This document shows positions 1-7,675 of a DNA stretch of 54,831 nt, one piece after another (position 1 is the stretch's first letter; every line of letters starts with the position of its first letter). The DNA is from Sphingomonas sp. LaA6.9 (lineage in GTDB: Bacteria > Pseudomonadota > Alphaproteobacteria > Sphingomonadales > Sphingomonadaceae), in contig NZ_JAKVIO010000030.1 in the NCBI RefSeq assembly GCF_022601895.1, positions 1-54,831 on the forward strand, in the 5' to 3' direction. The position numbers and the translations under genes were made by a program. The notes under the pieces are model-generated. The model made no database searches, had not been told where the DNA came from, and saw nothing but the letters and a program-made list of their open reading frames with translations.

Positions 1-40
1 TTTTAAGCTAAGTGATTGAAAAATATGCAGCGGGCTCAAA

Positions 41-77
41 TTGGAAGGCTTCTGCTCTACCATTGAGCTACACCCGC
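41..77 (-). tRNA. 5' half of tRNA-Gly(UCC), truncated in the anticodon loop
   Basis: Read on the minus strand from 77 to 41 this is a perfect tRNA-Gly 5' half: acceptor strand GCGGGTG, D arm GCTC...GAGC, anticodon-stem 5' strand and the loop CTTCCAA (anticodon TCC). From position 40 downward the sequence no longer matches a tRNA: no anticodon-stem partner, T arm or acceptor 3' strand is seen in the 40 bases available. It is therefore a tRNA remnant or the junction of something inserted in the anticodon loop. Confidence 0.65.
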
Positions 78-111
78 GCGGCGGCCCTCTTCCTTGGCCG
101 GCACCGATTTG

Positions 112-540
112 TCAATGGGGCGCGTTTTCCAGAGCGATCGGGTCGGCGAGCGTGATGCCGTCAAGCACATGCGCAGTTTCGTCGCGCACGCGCAGCATGA
201 GCTCGCGCAGGCGGCACTTGCTCTCTTCGAGGCAGTTCTTGCATGTCTCATGCGCGAAGCGGCTGGCGCAGGGGACGAGAGCAAGCGACCCGCGCGTCAG
301 CCTGACGATATCGCCATAGCTTATGTCGACCGGAGCAAGCGCAAGCCAATAACCGCCATCCTTGCCGCGAAGCGTCGCCACAAGGCCGGCGCGGCTCATC
401 TCGGAAAGGATCACCGTCAGGAACTTTGCCGGAATATTCTGCGCGTCAGCTATCTGTGTGAGCTGGATTGGGCCTTCACCATAATGGTCGGCCAGGTGCT
501 GGAGCGCTCGGATTGTGTACCGGGTCCGTTGAGAAAGCAT
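112..540 (-). CDS. Rrf2-family transcriptional regulator with a Cys cluster
   Basis: 142-aa Rrf2 winged-helix protein. The N-terminal MLSQRTRYTIRALQHLA and the wing segment GKDGGYWLA are typical of the family. A C-terminal cluster with four cysteines (in CASRFAHETCKNC and ESKC) could hold an Fe-S cluster or sense thiols. The spacing differs from IscR and NsrR and is closer to the Rrf2 proteins often found beside sulfur-assimilation genes, which is my recollection of the family. No clear Shine-Dalgarno precedes the ATG. It stands next to the tRNA-Gly remnant and no target operon is adjacent, so its regulon cannot be inferred. Confidence 0.85.
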   Translation of the reverse strand: MLSQRTRYTIRALQHLADHYGEGPIQLTQIADAQNIPAKFLTVILSEMSRAGLVATLRGKDGGYWLALAPVDISYGDIVRLTRGSLALVPCASRFAHETCKNCLEESKCRLRELMLRVRDETAHVLDGITLADPIALENAPH

Positions 541-589
541 ATTGCGTCAATGAACCCGAAGGCGCGCGATTGCAACTGGCCTGACGCAA

Positions 590-892
590 TCAGCCAATCC
601 CCGGATTGAACGACGGTGGATCGCTGGCTGGGAAGGATTCGTCCGAGGCCTCGTCAACCTCGTGCCAGGCGCGGTTCGCGCCGTCACGCATCGCCGCCGG
701 GCCGGCATTGCGGACCTGCGCATGCGCTTCACGCTCGCTCTCGCCGGGCGAAAAGGCGGCTGCGTGTCCATTCACGGAATCGCGCGATCCGGTCCGCTTG
801 CGAACGAAAAGCCAGCCCGCCAGCAAACCGAGTCCGGCCGACGAAAGTCCGACCATCCATTTGTCGACCTTGATGCTCCGCGCCTTCGCCAT
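590..892 (-). CDS. Small membrane protein with C-terminal SFPASDPPS motif
   Basis: 100-aa protein with one N-terminal hydrophobic segment (about residues 13-29, MVGLSSAGLGLLAGWLF) followed by a basic KRK-type stretch, which predicts a single-pass membrane anchor. The C terminus carries the acidic motif DEASDESFPASDPPSF, which recurs in small uncharacterised alphaproteobacterial proteins. A GGGAG Shine-Dalgarno lies 8 nt before the ATG and supports this start. Function is unknown. It stands alone between the Rrf2 gene and the Gln-rich gene. Confidence 0.75.
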   Translation of the reverse strand: MAKARSIKVDKWMVGLSSAGLGLLAGWLFVRKRTGSRDSVNGHAAAFSPGESEREAHAQVRNAGPAAMRDGANRAWHEVDEASDESFPASDPPSFNPGIG

Positions 893-1080
893 GTCGCAAC
901 TCCCATGTCCGATGCCGCATCACCAACCCGGCAATGCGCGGCACGTTCCGTTCTATCGCCAACCCTTCTATTCGGGTCGGGGGCGCTTTCCAACGGCCCG
1001 CCGCACAAATCGGAACATCCCCTTCGAGCCGCGGGTTGCTTCCCTATCCCGATGACGGGACGATGCAGGAGGACCTTGCA

Positions 1081-1242
1081 ATGCCTGACAAGAAAAAGCA
1101 GCAGCAGCAACAGCCCCAGCGGCAGCAACCCGGACGCGACGATCGCCAGCAGCAGCAGCAGCAGCCCGACCGTCAGCGCCAGATGGGTGATGATGATCGC
1201 CGCCAGGACCATCAGCAGGGCGGTTTCGACCGCGACCGTTAG
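1081..1242 (+). CDS. Small Gln-rich, highly charged hypothetical protein
   Basis: 53-aa protein starting MPDKKKQQQQQPQ, made almost only of Gln, Asp, Arg, Lys and Pro, with two glutamine tracts. It is probably disordered and soluble. The reading frame stays open upstream to 934, but a strong AGGAGG Shine-Dalgarno at about 1067-1073 places the start at 1081. A Rho-independent terminator follows the stop by 21 nt, so this looks like a complete one-gene unit. I do not recognise a family. Proteins of this kind have been seen among stress-induced genes, but that is no evidence of function here. Confidence 0.6.
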   Translation: MPDKKKQQQQQPQRQQPGRDDRQQQQQQPDRQRQMGDDDRRQDHQQGGFDRDR

Positions 1243-1263
1243 GGCAATCGCTCAAGAAACGTC

Positions 1264-1290
1264 GGGGGCCGCCACGCGGCCCCCATTTTT
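1264..1290 (+). terminator. Rho-independent terminator after the Gln-rich gene
   Basis: A perfect 9-bp stem, GGGGGCCGC (1264-1272) pairing with GCGGCCCCC (1276-1284), has a CAC loop and is followed by ATTTTT. It overlaps the 3' end of the convergent nsrR-like gene. Confidence 0.9.
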
Positions 1291-1729
1291 ATCCGTCGCC
1301 GACCATGGCGCTTTCAGTGGAGAACAGCAGCGCAAGGTCGCTGCGCTTCACGAGAAGGTCATCGAGCGAATAGCCGTCGAGCACGGCCATGAATGCGGCC
1401 AGCGCCTCCCTGAGCGCGCCGGTCAATCCGCAGGCGGGTGCGATAATGCAGCTGCCGCAATCGACGAGATCGAAGCCGTCCTCGGTATGCCGCACCACCG
1501 CGCCGACATTGATATCCATGGCTGGGCGGCCCAGTCGCACACCGCCGAAACGGCCACGCACGCTGGTGACATAACCCGCATTCACCAGATCGTTGACGAC
1601 CTTCATCAGGTGGTTCTGCGAGATGCCATAGGCGCGCGAAATTTCGGCAATCGAGCATAGCTGTTCGGGGCGCGCGCCGAGATAGAGCAGCACACGCATT
1701 GCATAGTCGGTGTAGCGCGTAAGGCGCAT
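1289..1729 (-). CDS. nsrR: NsrR-like nitric-oxide-sensing Rrf2 repressor
   Basis: 146-aa Rrf2 regulator starting MRLTRYTDYAMRVLLYL. Three cysteines, C91, C94 and C100 (CGSCIIAPAC), and an N-terminal Asp at position 8 match the ligand set described for [4Fe-4S] NsrR proteins, although the first spacing (C-x2-C) is shorter than in the best-studied members. NsrR represses NO-detoxification genes until NO destroys its cluster. The divergent neighbours (truncated haemoglobin, DUF1971, Hmp) are classic NsrR targets and an inverted repeat lies between the two start codons, so autoregulation and control of hmp are likely. The symbol is assigned on context as well as sequence. Confidence 0.85.
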   Translation of the reverse strand: MRLTRYTDYAMRVLLYLGARPEQLCSIAEISRAYGISQNHLMKVVNDLVNAGYVTSVRGRFGGVRLGRPAMDINVGAVVRHTEDGFDLVDCGSCIIAPACGLTGALREALAAFMAVLDGYSLDDLLVKRSDLALLFSTESAMVGDG

Positions 1730-1785
1730 CTCATTCCCTTGTTTCTCGCCGTCTACTGACGTGGCGCCGTTATATGTATTTTTGT

Positions 1786-1825
1786 TGCATGTTTCAAATC
1801 AGCTGATACATGCACATAATACATG
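1786..1825. promoter_or_regulatory. Putative NsrR operator between nsrR and the haemoglobin genes
   Basis: A perfect 7-bp inverted repeat, TGCATGT (1786-1792) and ACATGCA (1808-1814), is separated by 15 bp. A third ATACATG copy lies at 1819-1825, just before the Shine-Dalgarno of the haemoglobin gene. ATG-centred AT-rich palindromes are typical of NsrR sites. Its position in the divergent promoter region supports a shared operator. Confidence 0.6.
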
Positions 1826-1840
1826 ATTGGAGCGTGAGTC

Positions 1841-2245
1841 GTGAACGATGCAGCACAGATCGACGATACGGGGCTCGAACGGCTCGTCGCGCTGTTTTAT
1901 GGCCGCGTCCGCGAAGACGCCGAGCTAGGCCCCGTCTTCAACGACGCCATCCACGATTGGCCCGAGCATCTCGACAAGCTTGTCGCCTTCTGGTCGTCGG
2001 TGATGCTGACAACGGGGCGCTACAAGGGCAACCCGATGGCTGCGCACCTGAAACATGCTGCACGGATAACCCCCGAACTCTTCGAGCGCTGGCTGACGCT
2101 GTGGAATCACACTGCGGCCGAGGTGATGGCGCCCGATGCGGCGGCTGCACTTCAGGGCAAGGCGGCACGCATCGCCGAAAGTCTGCAACTCGCACTGTTC
2201 TTCAGGCTCGAACCCCGTCCTGCTTCGAAAAAGGCGGCCGCGTGA
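1841..2245 (+). CDS. Group III truncated haemoglobin
   Basis: 134-aa globin of the short 2-on-2 class. The segment YKGNPMAAHLKH with H69/H72 contains the expected proximal haem histidine, and LFERWLTLW is the conserved helix that follows. The start is GTG, with GGAG 8 nt upstream in the operator region. Group III truncated globins are linked to NO or oxygen chemistry. Here the gene is the first of a three-gene unit with DUF1971 and Hmp, and its stop is one base from the next ATG. NO or peroxide detoxification is inferred from context. Confidence 0.85.
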   Translation: MNDAAQIDDTGLERLVALFYGRVREDAELGPVFNDAIHDWPEHLDKLVAFWSSVMLTTGRYKGNPMAAHLKHAARITPELFERWLTLWNHTAAEVMAPDAAAALQGKAARIAESLQLALFFRLEPRPASKKAAA

Positions 2246-2246
2246 C

Positions 2247-2516
2247 ATGACCGAGCCCTATCGCTCCACCGCGGTTTTCGACGAAACCACCCTCCCCGCA
2301 GCGCTGCGCGCGGAGCACAGCACCAAGGCGGGTGTATGGGGCATGGTGCGCGTCCTTGAAGGACGGCTGAAGCTGACCTGGCTCGATCCCGAAGGCGAAG
2401 CGATCCTTACGCCCGACACGCCCGGACTGCTTCACCCTCAGCAGCCGCATTTCGTTACGCCACTGGGACCGGTGAAGATGCGCGTCGAATTCTACACCGG
2501 CCCACCCGACGGCTGA
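2247..2516 (+). CDS. DUF1971 (YeaR/TehB-like) cupin-type protein
   Basis: 89-aa protein starting MTEPYRSTAVFDETTLPAALR. The pattern FDETTLPAALRAEHSTKAGVWG...LL.PQQPHFVTPLGPVKMRVEFY is that of the DUF1971 domain found in E. coli YeaR and at the N terminus of some TehB proteins, a small beta-barrel related to cupins. E. coli yeaR is induced by nitrate and NO under NsrR, which fits the location between a truncated globin and hmp. The ATG begins one base after the globin stop, so translation is probably coupled. The biochemical role of the domain is not known. Confidence 0.8.
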   Translation: MTEPYRSTAVFDETTLPAALRAEHSTKAGVWGMVRVLEGRLKLTWLDPEGEAILTPDTPGLLHPQQPHFVTPLGPVKMRVEFYTGPPDG

Positions 2517-2558
2517 TCCCCGCCTTTCGCAATTTCCCAACCCGACAAGGAAACGCTG

Positions 2559-3770
2559 ATGACCCAGTCTCTCAGCGAGCGCACGATCGCGCTCGTCAAA
2601 GCCACCGTCCCCGCGCTCGAGGCGCACGGTCTCGACATCGTGCGCGAAATGTATGCGCGCATGTTTGAAAATCCCGAGATCCGCGACCTGTTCAACCAGT
2701 CGCATCAGGGGGCGGACGGCGCACAGCCTCGCGCACTGACAGGCGCGATCCTCGCCTATGCGGCCAATATCGACAATCTTGGCGCGCTGGCGGCCGCGGT
2801 CGAGCGGATCGCGCAGAAGCATGTCGGGCTGCAGATACTCCCCGAACATTATCCGCACGTCGCGAACGCACTGCTCGGCGCGATCAAGGCGGTACTCGGC
2901 GACGCTGCGACCGACGAGATTCTCGCGGCCTGGGGTGAAGCCTATTGGTTCCTCGCCAACATCCTGATCTCGCGCGAGAACAATATCTATGGTGAACTCG
3001 CTGCGGCAGAGGGCGGCTGGGCCGGATGGCGCGATTTCGTGATCGAGAAGGTGCAACCCGAAAGCGCGGTAATCACCTCGTTCATCCTGCGGCCCGCCGA
3101 TGGCGGCGGGGTCATCCGTCACAGGCCCGGCCAGTACCTCACTTTCTGGCTCGAAATTCCCGGGAATCCGCCGATCAAGCGCAACTATTCGATCTCCAGC
3201 GCCCCCAATGGCGAATATTACCGCATCTCGGTGAAGCGCGAGCCGATGGGCCTTGCCTCGGGCTGGCTGCACGATCACGCGACGCCGGGGACGGTGCTGA
3301 AGGTTGCCCCGCCTGCGGGCGAGTTCTTCCTGCCCGAACGGCCCGAGCGCCCGGTGGTGCTGCTATCAGGCGGCGTCGGGCTGACGCCGATGGCGGCGAT
3401 GCTCGAGAGCGCGGCCGAGCGCCATGCCGATCTGCCGATCCACTATATCCATGGCACGCATGACGGCACGACGCATGCGATGCGCGCATCGGTGAGCGCA
3501 CTCGCGATGGCGCGCCCCGGCATCAAGGTGACGACCTTTTACCAGACGCCGCGCGCTGAGGACGTCATCGGAGAGCATTATGACCGCGCGGGACTGATCG
3601 ACCGTGACTGGCTGGAATCCGAGACGCCCATCGAGCAGGCGGACTATTTCCTGTGCGGCCCGCGACCGTTCCTGCGCACATTTGTTACCGCGCTGTCGCA
3701 AGCCGGAGTACCGGCCGACCGCATCCACTACGAGTTCTTCGGCCCCGCCGACGAACTGCTCGCGGCCTGA
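2559..3770 (+). CDS. hmp: Flavohaemoglobin, nitric oxide dioxygenase
   Basis: 403 aa, the usual length for Hmp. The N-terminal globin domain has B10 Tyr32, distal Gln56 and proximal His88. The FAD-binding domain has RNYSIS (208-213) and the NAD-binding domain has GGVGLTPM (271-278) and a C-terminal LCGPRPFL motif. It converts NO and O2 to nitrate using NAD(P)H in the cytoplasm. The Shine-Dalgarno AAGGAA precedes the ATG. It is the last gene of the putative NsrR-controlled unit. All expected catalytic residues are visible and I see no truncation. Confidence 0.96.
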   Translation: MTQSLSERTIALVKATVPALEAHGLDIVREMYARMFENPEIRDLFNQSHQGADGAQPRALTGAILAYAANIDNLGALAAAVERIAQKHVGLQILPEHYPHVANALLGAIKAVLGDAATDEILAAWGEAYWFLANILISRENNIYGELAAAEGGWAGWRDFVIEKVQPESAVITSFILRPADGGGVIRHRPGQYLTFWLEIPGNPPIKRNYSISSAPNGEYYRISVKREPMGLASGWLHDHATPGTVLKVAPPAGEFFLPERPERPVVLLSGGVGLTPMAAMLESAAERHADLPIHYIHGTHDGTTHAMRASVSALAMARPGIKVTTFYQTPRAEDVIGEHYDRAGLIDRDWLESETPIEQADYFLCGPRPFLRTFVTALSQAGVPADRIHYEFFGPADELLAA

Positions 3771-3775
3771 CGATG

Positions 3776-3801
3776 GGGGGACGCGCCTCGGCACGTCCCC
3801 C
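3776..3801 (+). terminator. Hairpin between convergent hmp and chemoreceptor genes
   Basis: An 8-bp perfect stem, GGGGGACG (3776-3783) and CGTCCCCC (3794-3801), has a 10-nt loop and sits 6 bp after the hmp stop. There is no U-run, so its strength as an intrinsic terminator is uncertain. Confidence 0.45.
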
Positions 3802-3809
3802 TATACCCA

Positions 3810-5957
3810 TCAGGCAACCGAGCGAAGTCGCGCCTTCGGGCGCTCGTCGCCGGTGTCGAAACGTTCGGCCTGTTGCGCGAGCCCGACCGCTTCGGTGGTG
3901 AGATTGCGCGCTGCGGCGGAGGTTTGCTCGACCATCGCGGCATTTTGCTGGGTCGACTGATCCATCGTGGTCACCGCGACGCTGATCTGCGTGATTGCGG
4001 AAGACTGCGCCTGATTGTCCTCGGCCATCTGGCCGAGCAGGCCATGGACCTCGCCCACCCCGCCCGAGATCGTCTCGAGCGCGCCGTCGACGCGTTGCAC
4101 CGCATCGACCGCTGTGACGATGTCCGACTGCGTCACCGTCAGCTGCTCGCGCGCACGCTTGGCCTCTTCCTCGGCGCGCATCGCGAGCGCCGAGACGAGA
4201 TCGGCGACCACCGCGAAGCCGCGGCCGGCATCGCCGGCCCGCCCAGCCTCGACCGCCGCGTTCATCGCGAGCACGCGCGTCTGGAAGGCGATCTTGTCGA
4301 CCCCCTCGATCACCTGGTCGATGCCCTTGGCGCTCTCGATCACACGGTCCATCGCCTGCACCGCCTCGACCGCGATCGCACGGCCGTCCGACACCGTTGC
4401 AAGCGCGTCGTCGGCACGCGCGACGGTCTTCGATGCGGCGACCGCCGAGGCCTTGAGGCGCTCGTCGATCTGGACGAGCGCCGCGGAAGTTTCCTCGAGG
4501 CTTGCCGCATTGCCTTCGGTACGCCGCGCCAGATCCTCGGACGCCTGCGCGATCTCCTGCGAACCCGTGCGGATCCCGCTCGCACTCGCCGTCACCGCGC
4601 CGATCATCTGGCGAAGACCCGCCAGCGCTGCGTTGAAATTGTCCTTCAGCGCCGCATAGCCGGCCGGGAAGGCCACATCGATCTCCGCGGTCAGGTCGCC
4701 ATTGGTTAGCGCGTCGAGGCCCGCACCAACCGCCCCCGTCACCACACGCTGCTCCTCCGCTGCCCGCCGGTCGGCCTCGGCGCGATCCGCCGCGGCGCTG
4801 CGGAAGACGTCCGCCGCACGCGCAAGCGTCCCGATCTCGTCCTCGCGGTCGACATGCGGGATGGCCATATCCTCGCCGCGAGACAGGCGATCGACCGAGT
4901 CGGTGAGCGAAGCGAGCGGACGCCGAACGATCGCACCGATCGCCTGAAAAAGGCTCCACAGCGCCACGCCGAGCAGTGCGATGCCGCCAAGCGTCAGGAT
5001 CCACGCCAGATGGGTTGCCGGCGCAGCGATGGTCGCGCTCGGCACGTCGAGTACGAGTGCCCAGGTCGCATTCAGATCCTTCATCCGGATCGGATAGATC
5101 ACGCGCAGCATGCTCTCGCCGTCGACCTCGAAGTCCTCGATGACCCGCGTCTGTCCGGTCGACAGCGCCTCGCGCACCTGATCGGCACCAGCTTCCTTGT
5201 AGGTCTTCATCCGCACTTCGGCCTTGGGATGCGCCACCCACATCGCAGAGCCCGACAGGAGCATCACGCGCCCGGTGCCGAAAGGCTTCAGCTTGCCAAG
5301 GCGTTCGGAAATATTGTCGAGCGCGATGTCGATGCCGGCAACGCCGATCAGGCGTCCGTCCGATTTCACGGGATAGGCGATAGACGTCATGGTGATCGTC
5401 TTGCCGCCGGTTTCATACGGATAGGGATCGGTGATCGCGGCTTTGCCGGTGTCACGCGCCAGTGCGTAGTAGGAGGCGGAATAGAGTCCGGCCTCGGTAT
5501 TGGGTTCCATCCTGATCGCGCCATTGTCGCGGATCCAGTAGGGCACGAAATTGCCCTTCGGGTTCGAAGCCGGATGACCGGTCATCGCCGGGTCCTGCCC
5601 ATCAAAGCCGTTGGGCTCGGCGAAATACCAGCTTCCGAGCGCCATGTCCGAGACGAACGTGTTGGGCTTGAGCGTCGCCATCACCAGCGAACGATCGCGC
5701 ACGCCCGATTCATGCATCGAGCCGATGTTGACGCTCATCGAGCGGACGGTGCCGCTGATGAGATCGAGATCCGCGCGCAGGCCATTAGCCTGCGATTCCG
5801 CCTGCGCCACCGCGGAGTCCGCCGAGAGCTGCTCGACCACCCCGCTGGTCTTGAGAACGACGCCGGTGAAGCCGATCAACACCAGCGCCCCGATCGCGAG
5901 GCCTGCGACCGTCATCAACTTGCCCGCAATGTTCATGCGGCTGAGCACGCTATTCAT
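3810..5957 (-). CDS. Methyl-accepting chemotaxis protein with Cache sensor domain
   Basis: 715 aa. There is an N-terminal transmembrane helix (about 12-35), a long periplasmic region with Cache-type motifs (SWYFAEPNGFDGQDP, and YPYETGGKTITMTSIAYPVK followed by IGVAGIDIALD), a second transmembrane helix near 315-340, a HAMP domain, and a cytoplasmic signalling domain with the hairpin tip [19 protein letters not shown]. No C-terminal CheR-binding pentapeptide is present. The tip keeps the F, N, E and R residues used in trimer and CheA/CheW contacts. It lies 35 bp after the TorF-like gene and is probably co-transcribed with it. The signalling half is very similar to that of the receptor at 52662-54569. 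The ligand is unknown. Confidence 0.93.
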   Translation of the reverse strand: MNSVLSRMNIAGKLMTVAGLAIGALVLIGFTGVVLKTSGVVEQLSADSAVAQAESQANGLRADLDLISGTVRSMSVNIGSMHESGVRDRSLVMATLKPNTFVSDMALGSWYFAEPNGFDGQDPAMTGHPASNPKGNFVPYWIRDNGAIRMEPNTEAGLYSASYYALARDTGKAAITDPYPYETGGKTITMTSIAYPVKSDGRLIGVAGIDIALDNISERLGKLKPFGTGRVMLLSGSAMWVAHPKAEVRMKTYKEAGADQVREALSTGQTRVIEDFEVDGESMLRVIYPIRMKDLNATWALVLDVPSATIAAPATHLAWILTLGGIALLGVALWSLFQAIGAIVRRPLASLTDSVDRLSRGEDMAIPHVDREDEIGTLARAADVFRSAAADRAEADRRAAEEQRVVTGAVGAGLDALTNGDLTAEIDVAFPAGYAALKDNFNAALAGLRQMIGAVTASASGIRTGSQEIAQASEDLARRTEGNAASLEETSAALVQIDERLKASAVAASKTVARADDALATVSDGRAIAVEAVQAMDRVIESAKGIDQVIEGVDKIAFQTRVLAMNAAVEAGRAGDAGRGFAVVADLVSALAMRAEEEAKRAREQLTVTQSDIVTAVDAVQRVDGALETISGGVGEVHGLLGQMAEDNQAQSSAITQISVAVTTMDQSTQQNAAMVEQTSAAARNLTTEAVGLAQQAERFDTGDERPKARLRSVA

Positions 5958-5992
5958 CCTGTTTCTCCGCCTGAAGGGTGGGCTCGCAAGCC

Positions 5993-6709
5993 TCAGAAGG
6001 CCGCGCTGATCGAGAACAGCGCCGCGGCATCGACCGGCCGTGCGCCGCCGAGATCGGTGTCGACATAGGCGACGCCCAGTGTGAGCGCACTGAATGTGAG
6101 ATCGGCGCCGAGTGACCAGTCGAGATAATCGCCCTGCCCGGGCGCCATCGCGCCCTTGCTGCGCCCGAAATGGCCCTTCAGCGTCAGTGGTGTGCCCGTG
6201 ACGGGCGCGGCTGCGTCGCCGAACAGATAGAGATGATCACCGCCAAGGGCCGATTGATCCCAGCTATAGCCCGCGCCCAGCGTCGCCTTGACCGGACCGA
6301 TCTCGCGATTGAGCTTGGCTATGGTCTCGAAATAGTCGGCATTGCCCAGGCTGTCGTCGCCGGCAGGGTAGCTGTAATAGGTGATCGCAACGTCGAGTCC
6401 GGTCCTGGGCGCGATCGTCCCGGCCCAGCCGGCATAAAGGTCGATCTCGGTCGGCCCGTAGAGCTCGCCCATGTCGAGTGATGAGCCCCAGGCGCCGACA
6501 TAAAGGCCGCTTTCATGCGTAATGTTGATCGTGGCCTGAACTGCAGGATCATTCTCACTCAGCGAGATACCACGGAACCGATAGTCGCTGACGATCGCAG
6601 CGGAGCCCGAGACGGCGACGGACGATGGCGAGTCCTCCGCAAAGGCGGGCGAAGCAGGCAAGACGAGCGTCGTCAGGGCGAGAAATCTCGCCGGAATGAA
6701 AGGGCGCAT
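5993..6709 (-). CDS. TorF-family putative outer-membrane porin
   Basis: 238 aa with a Sec signal peptide ending near ASPAFA. The motif SDYRFRGISLSENDPAVQ and alternating beta-strand pattern to a terminal Phe are typical of the TorF/TIGR02001 family of predicted outer-membrane proteins common in sphingomonads. It is probably a small beta-barrel, but the substrate is not known. It is the first gene of a unit with the downstream chemoreceptor and is preceded by the TCCTATAA element 36 nt before the ATG. Co-expression with a receptor may couple uptake and sensing, which is inference. Confidence 0.85.
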   Translation of the reverse strand: MRPFIPARFLALTTLVLPASPAFAEDSPSSVAVSGSAAIVSDYRFRGISLSENDPAVQATINITHESGLYVGAWGSSLDMGELYGPTEIDLYAGWAGTIAPRTGLDVAITYYSYPAGDDSLGNADYFETIAKLNREIGPVKATLGAGYSWDQSALGGDHLYLFGDAAAPVTGTPLTLKGHFGRSKGAMAPGQGDYLDWSLGADLTFSALTLGVAYVDTDLGGARPVDAAALFSISAAF

Positions 6710-6745
6710 GGTTATCCTGTGCTGTCAGATTGAATGGCACAGTCA

Positions 6746-6753
6746 TTATAGGA
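6746..6753 (-). promoter_or_regulatory. TCCTATAA element upstream of the TorF-receptor unit
   Basis: The minus-strand octamer TCCTATAA, followed by T, ends 36 nt before the TorF start codon. It is one of eight such copies upstream of motility, chemotaxis or envelope genes in this window (see findings). It looks like an extended -10 element, and no consensus -35 is evident. Confidence 0.5.
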
Positions 6754-6870
6754 AGGGGGCCAGCCGCAACGGCCGCACGGCGCAAATTTCGGAAAATCCG
6801 CGAAATAACAGCGCCGCGGCTCCGGCAACCATGGTCAGGCCGGTAGAGTTACGCCTTCGAATTCGGGGGA

Positions 6871-6887
6871 TGGTGGACAGGGCTGGA
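6871..6887 (+). repeat. Distal attachment-site copy of the island
   Basis: The 17-bp sequence TGGTGGACAGGGCTGGA is identical to 21488-21504, the 3' end of tRNA-Tyr. Flanking bases differ on both sides (A versus G before, G versus T after), which sets the limits of the duplicated core. Confidence 0.9.
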
Positions 6888-6950
6888 GAGTCACTATCGC
6901 CAACCATGATATTGATTTTCCTAGGTTCTTACGACCCGGTTGATGCCCAA

Positions 6951-6971
6951 TCCGTACCTGTTTTCCGTACC
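6951..6971 (+). repeat. Left pair of putative integrase arm-type sites
   Basis: TCCGTACC occurs at 6951-6958 and 6964-6971, 13 bp apart in the same orientation, about 65-85 bp inside the left island end. The identical pair with the same spacing occurs at the other end, in the integrase start region. Matching repeats inside both ends are the usual layout of tyrosine-integrase arm-binding sites. Confidence 0.7.
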
Positions 6972-7008
6972 TATCGCAAGCATCCAAGGCGATGCGGACT
7001 CGTGCGCC

Positions 7009-7572
7009 CTAGCGCGCCATCCAATGGACGCGCCACGGGTGCCCTTCCTCATTGGTCGCAGGAAACGAATCCTTGTGGGCAACAAGCACGTTCCAAACGT
7101 CGTCGGGAACAAACATCGGCACATGCTCCATGTCAAAGACCTGTCCCGGACGGAGCGCGTTGCGGATGATCCCGCGCGCGAGAAGCGTGGCGGCGTGCCC
7201 CCCGTCTGCCGCACAATCAAAGCTCTTCTGGTTGTTCGCCAAAAGATAGCCGACAATCTTGCGCTCGTCCTCGGTCATGTGTGGGATGTAATCCGTCACC
7301 GCTTTTCGGCGCGCTCTGGAGTTCCGCCACCGGTTCCAATGCGTGACGAGCCCAATCATTTTCCAAAGGTCTCGAATGATAAGGGAGGCCCACAGTGCCC
7401 CCGCAAAAATGCCGATAAAGACCGCCAGCAACAGCATCCACGGCTCTAGGGGCGGCAAGAGCCCGCTCTTTGCGAGATACACAAAGACGCCACATGCAAC
7501 TGACAGGGCGAACGCTTGCGCCGCCGATGCCTTCAAAATGTCTGGTAGCTTCAAGCTTTCAAGCAATGCCAT
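7009..7572 (-). CDS. SieB-like superinfection-exclusion family membrane protein
   Basis: 187 aa from the ATG at 7572, chosen because GGGGAGGGG lies 6-7 nt upstream; a longer frame to 7605 has no such site. Two transmembrane helices are predicted in the N-terminal 60 residues, followed by a cytoplasmic part with the pattern MTEDERKIVGYLLANNQKSF and GHAATLLARGIIRNA, which resembles the superinfection exclusion B (SieB) family. SieB proteins abort or exclude infection by related phages. The family match is by recollection of pattern, so moderate confidence. It is the gene nearest the distal att site. Confidence 0.65.
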   Translation of the reverse strand: MALLESLKLPDILKASAAQAFALSVACGVFVYLAKSGLLPPLEPWMLLLAVFIGIFAGALWASLIIRDLWKMIGLVTHWNRWRNSRARRKAVTDYIPHMTEDERKIVGYLLANNQKSFDCAADGGHAATLLARGIIRNALRPGQVFDMEHVPMFVPDDVWNVLVAHKDSFPATNEEGHPWRVHWMAR

Positions 7573-7675
7573 GCGTGCCCCTCCCCAAGGCGCTAAACCT
7601 GCCACAGCAATCTCACATAGGATAGGATATCGCTAGGTTTCGAAGGGGCTCTTCAGGCACGGTGAAGGAGATGAC

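Noticed and set aside
1-40. Group I intron in the tRNA-Gly anticodon loop
   Set aside because: Only 40 bases are available, and no intron core element can be seen; kept only as one explanation of the truncation.
3685-5241. Long frame (518 codons) antiparallel-frame to the first chemoreceptor
   Set aside because: It is a high-GC shadow frame of the receptor gene, full of Arg and Gly with no recognisable domain or ribosome site.
6886-6900. GAGTCACTATCG as a possible T7-like promoter beside the att site
   Set aside because: Only a short match to the T7 consensus core, no second copy found in the island, and the polymerase specificity loop differs from T7.
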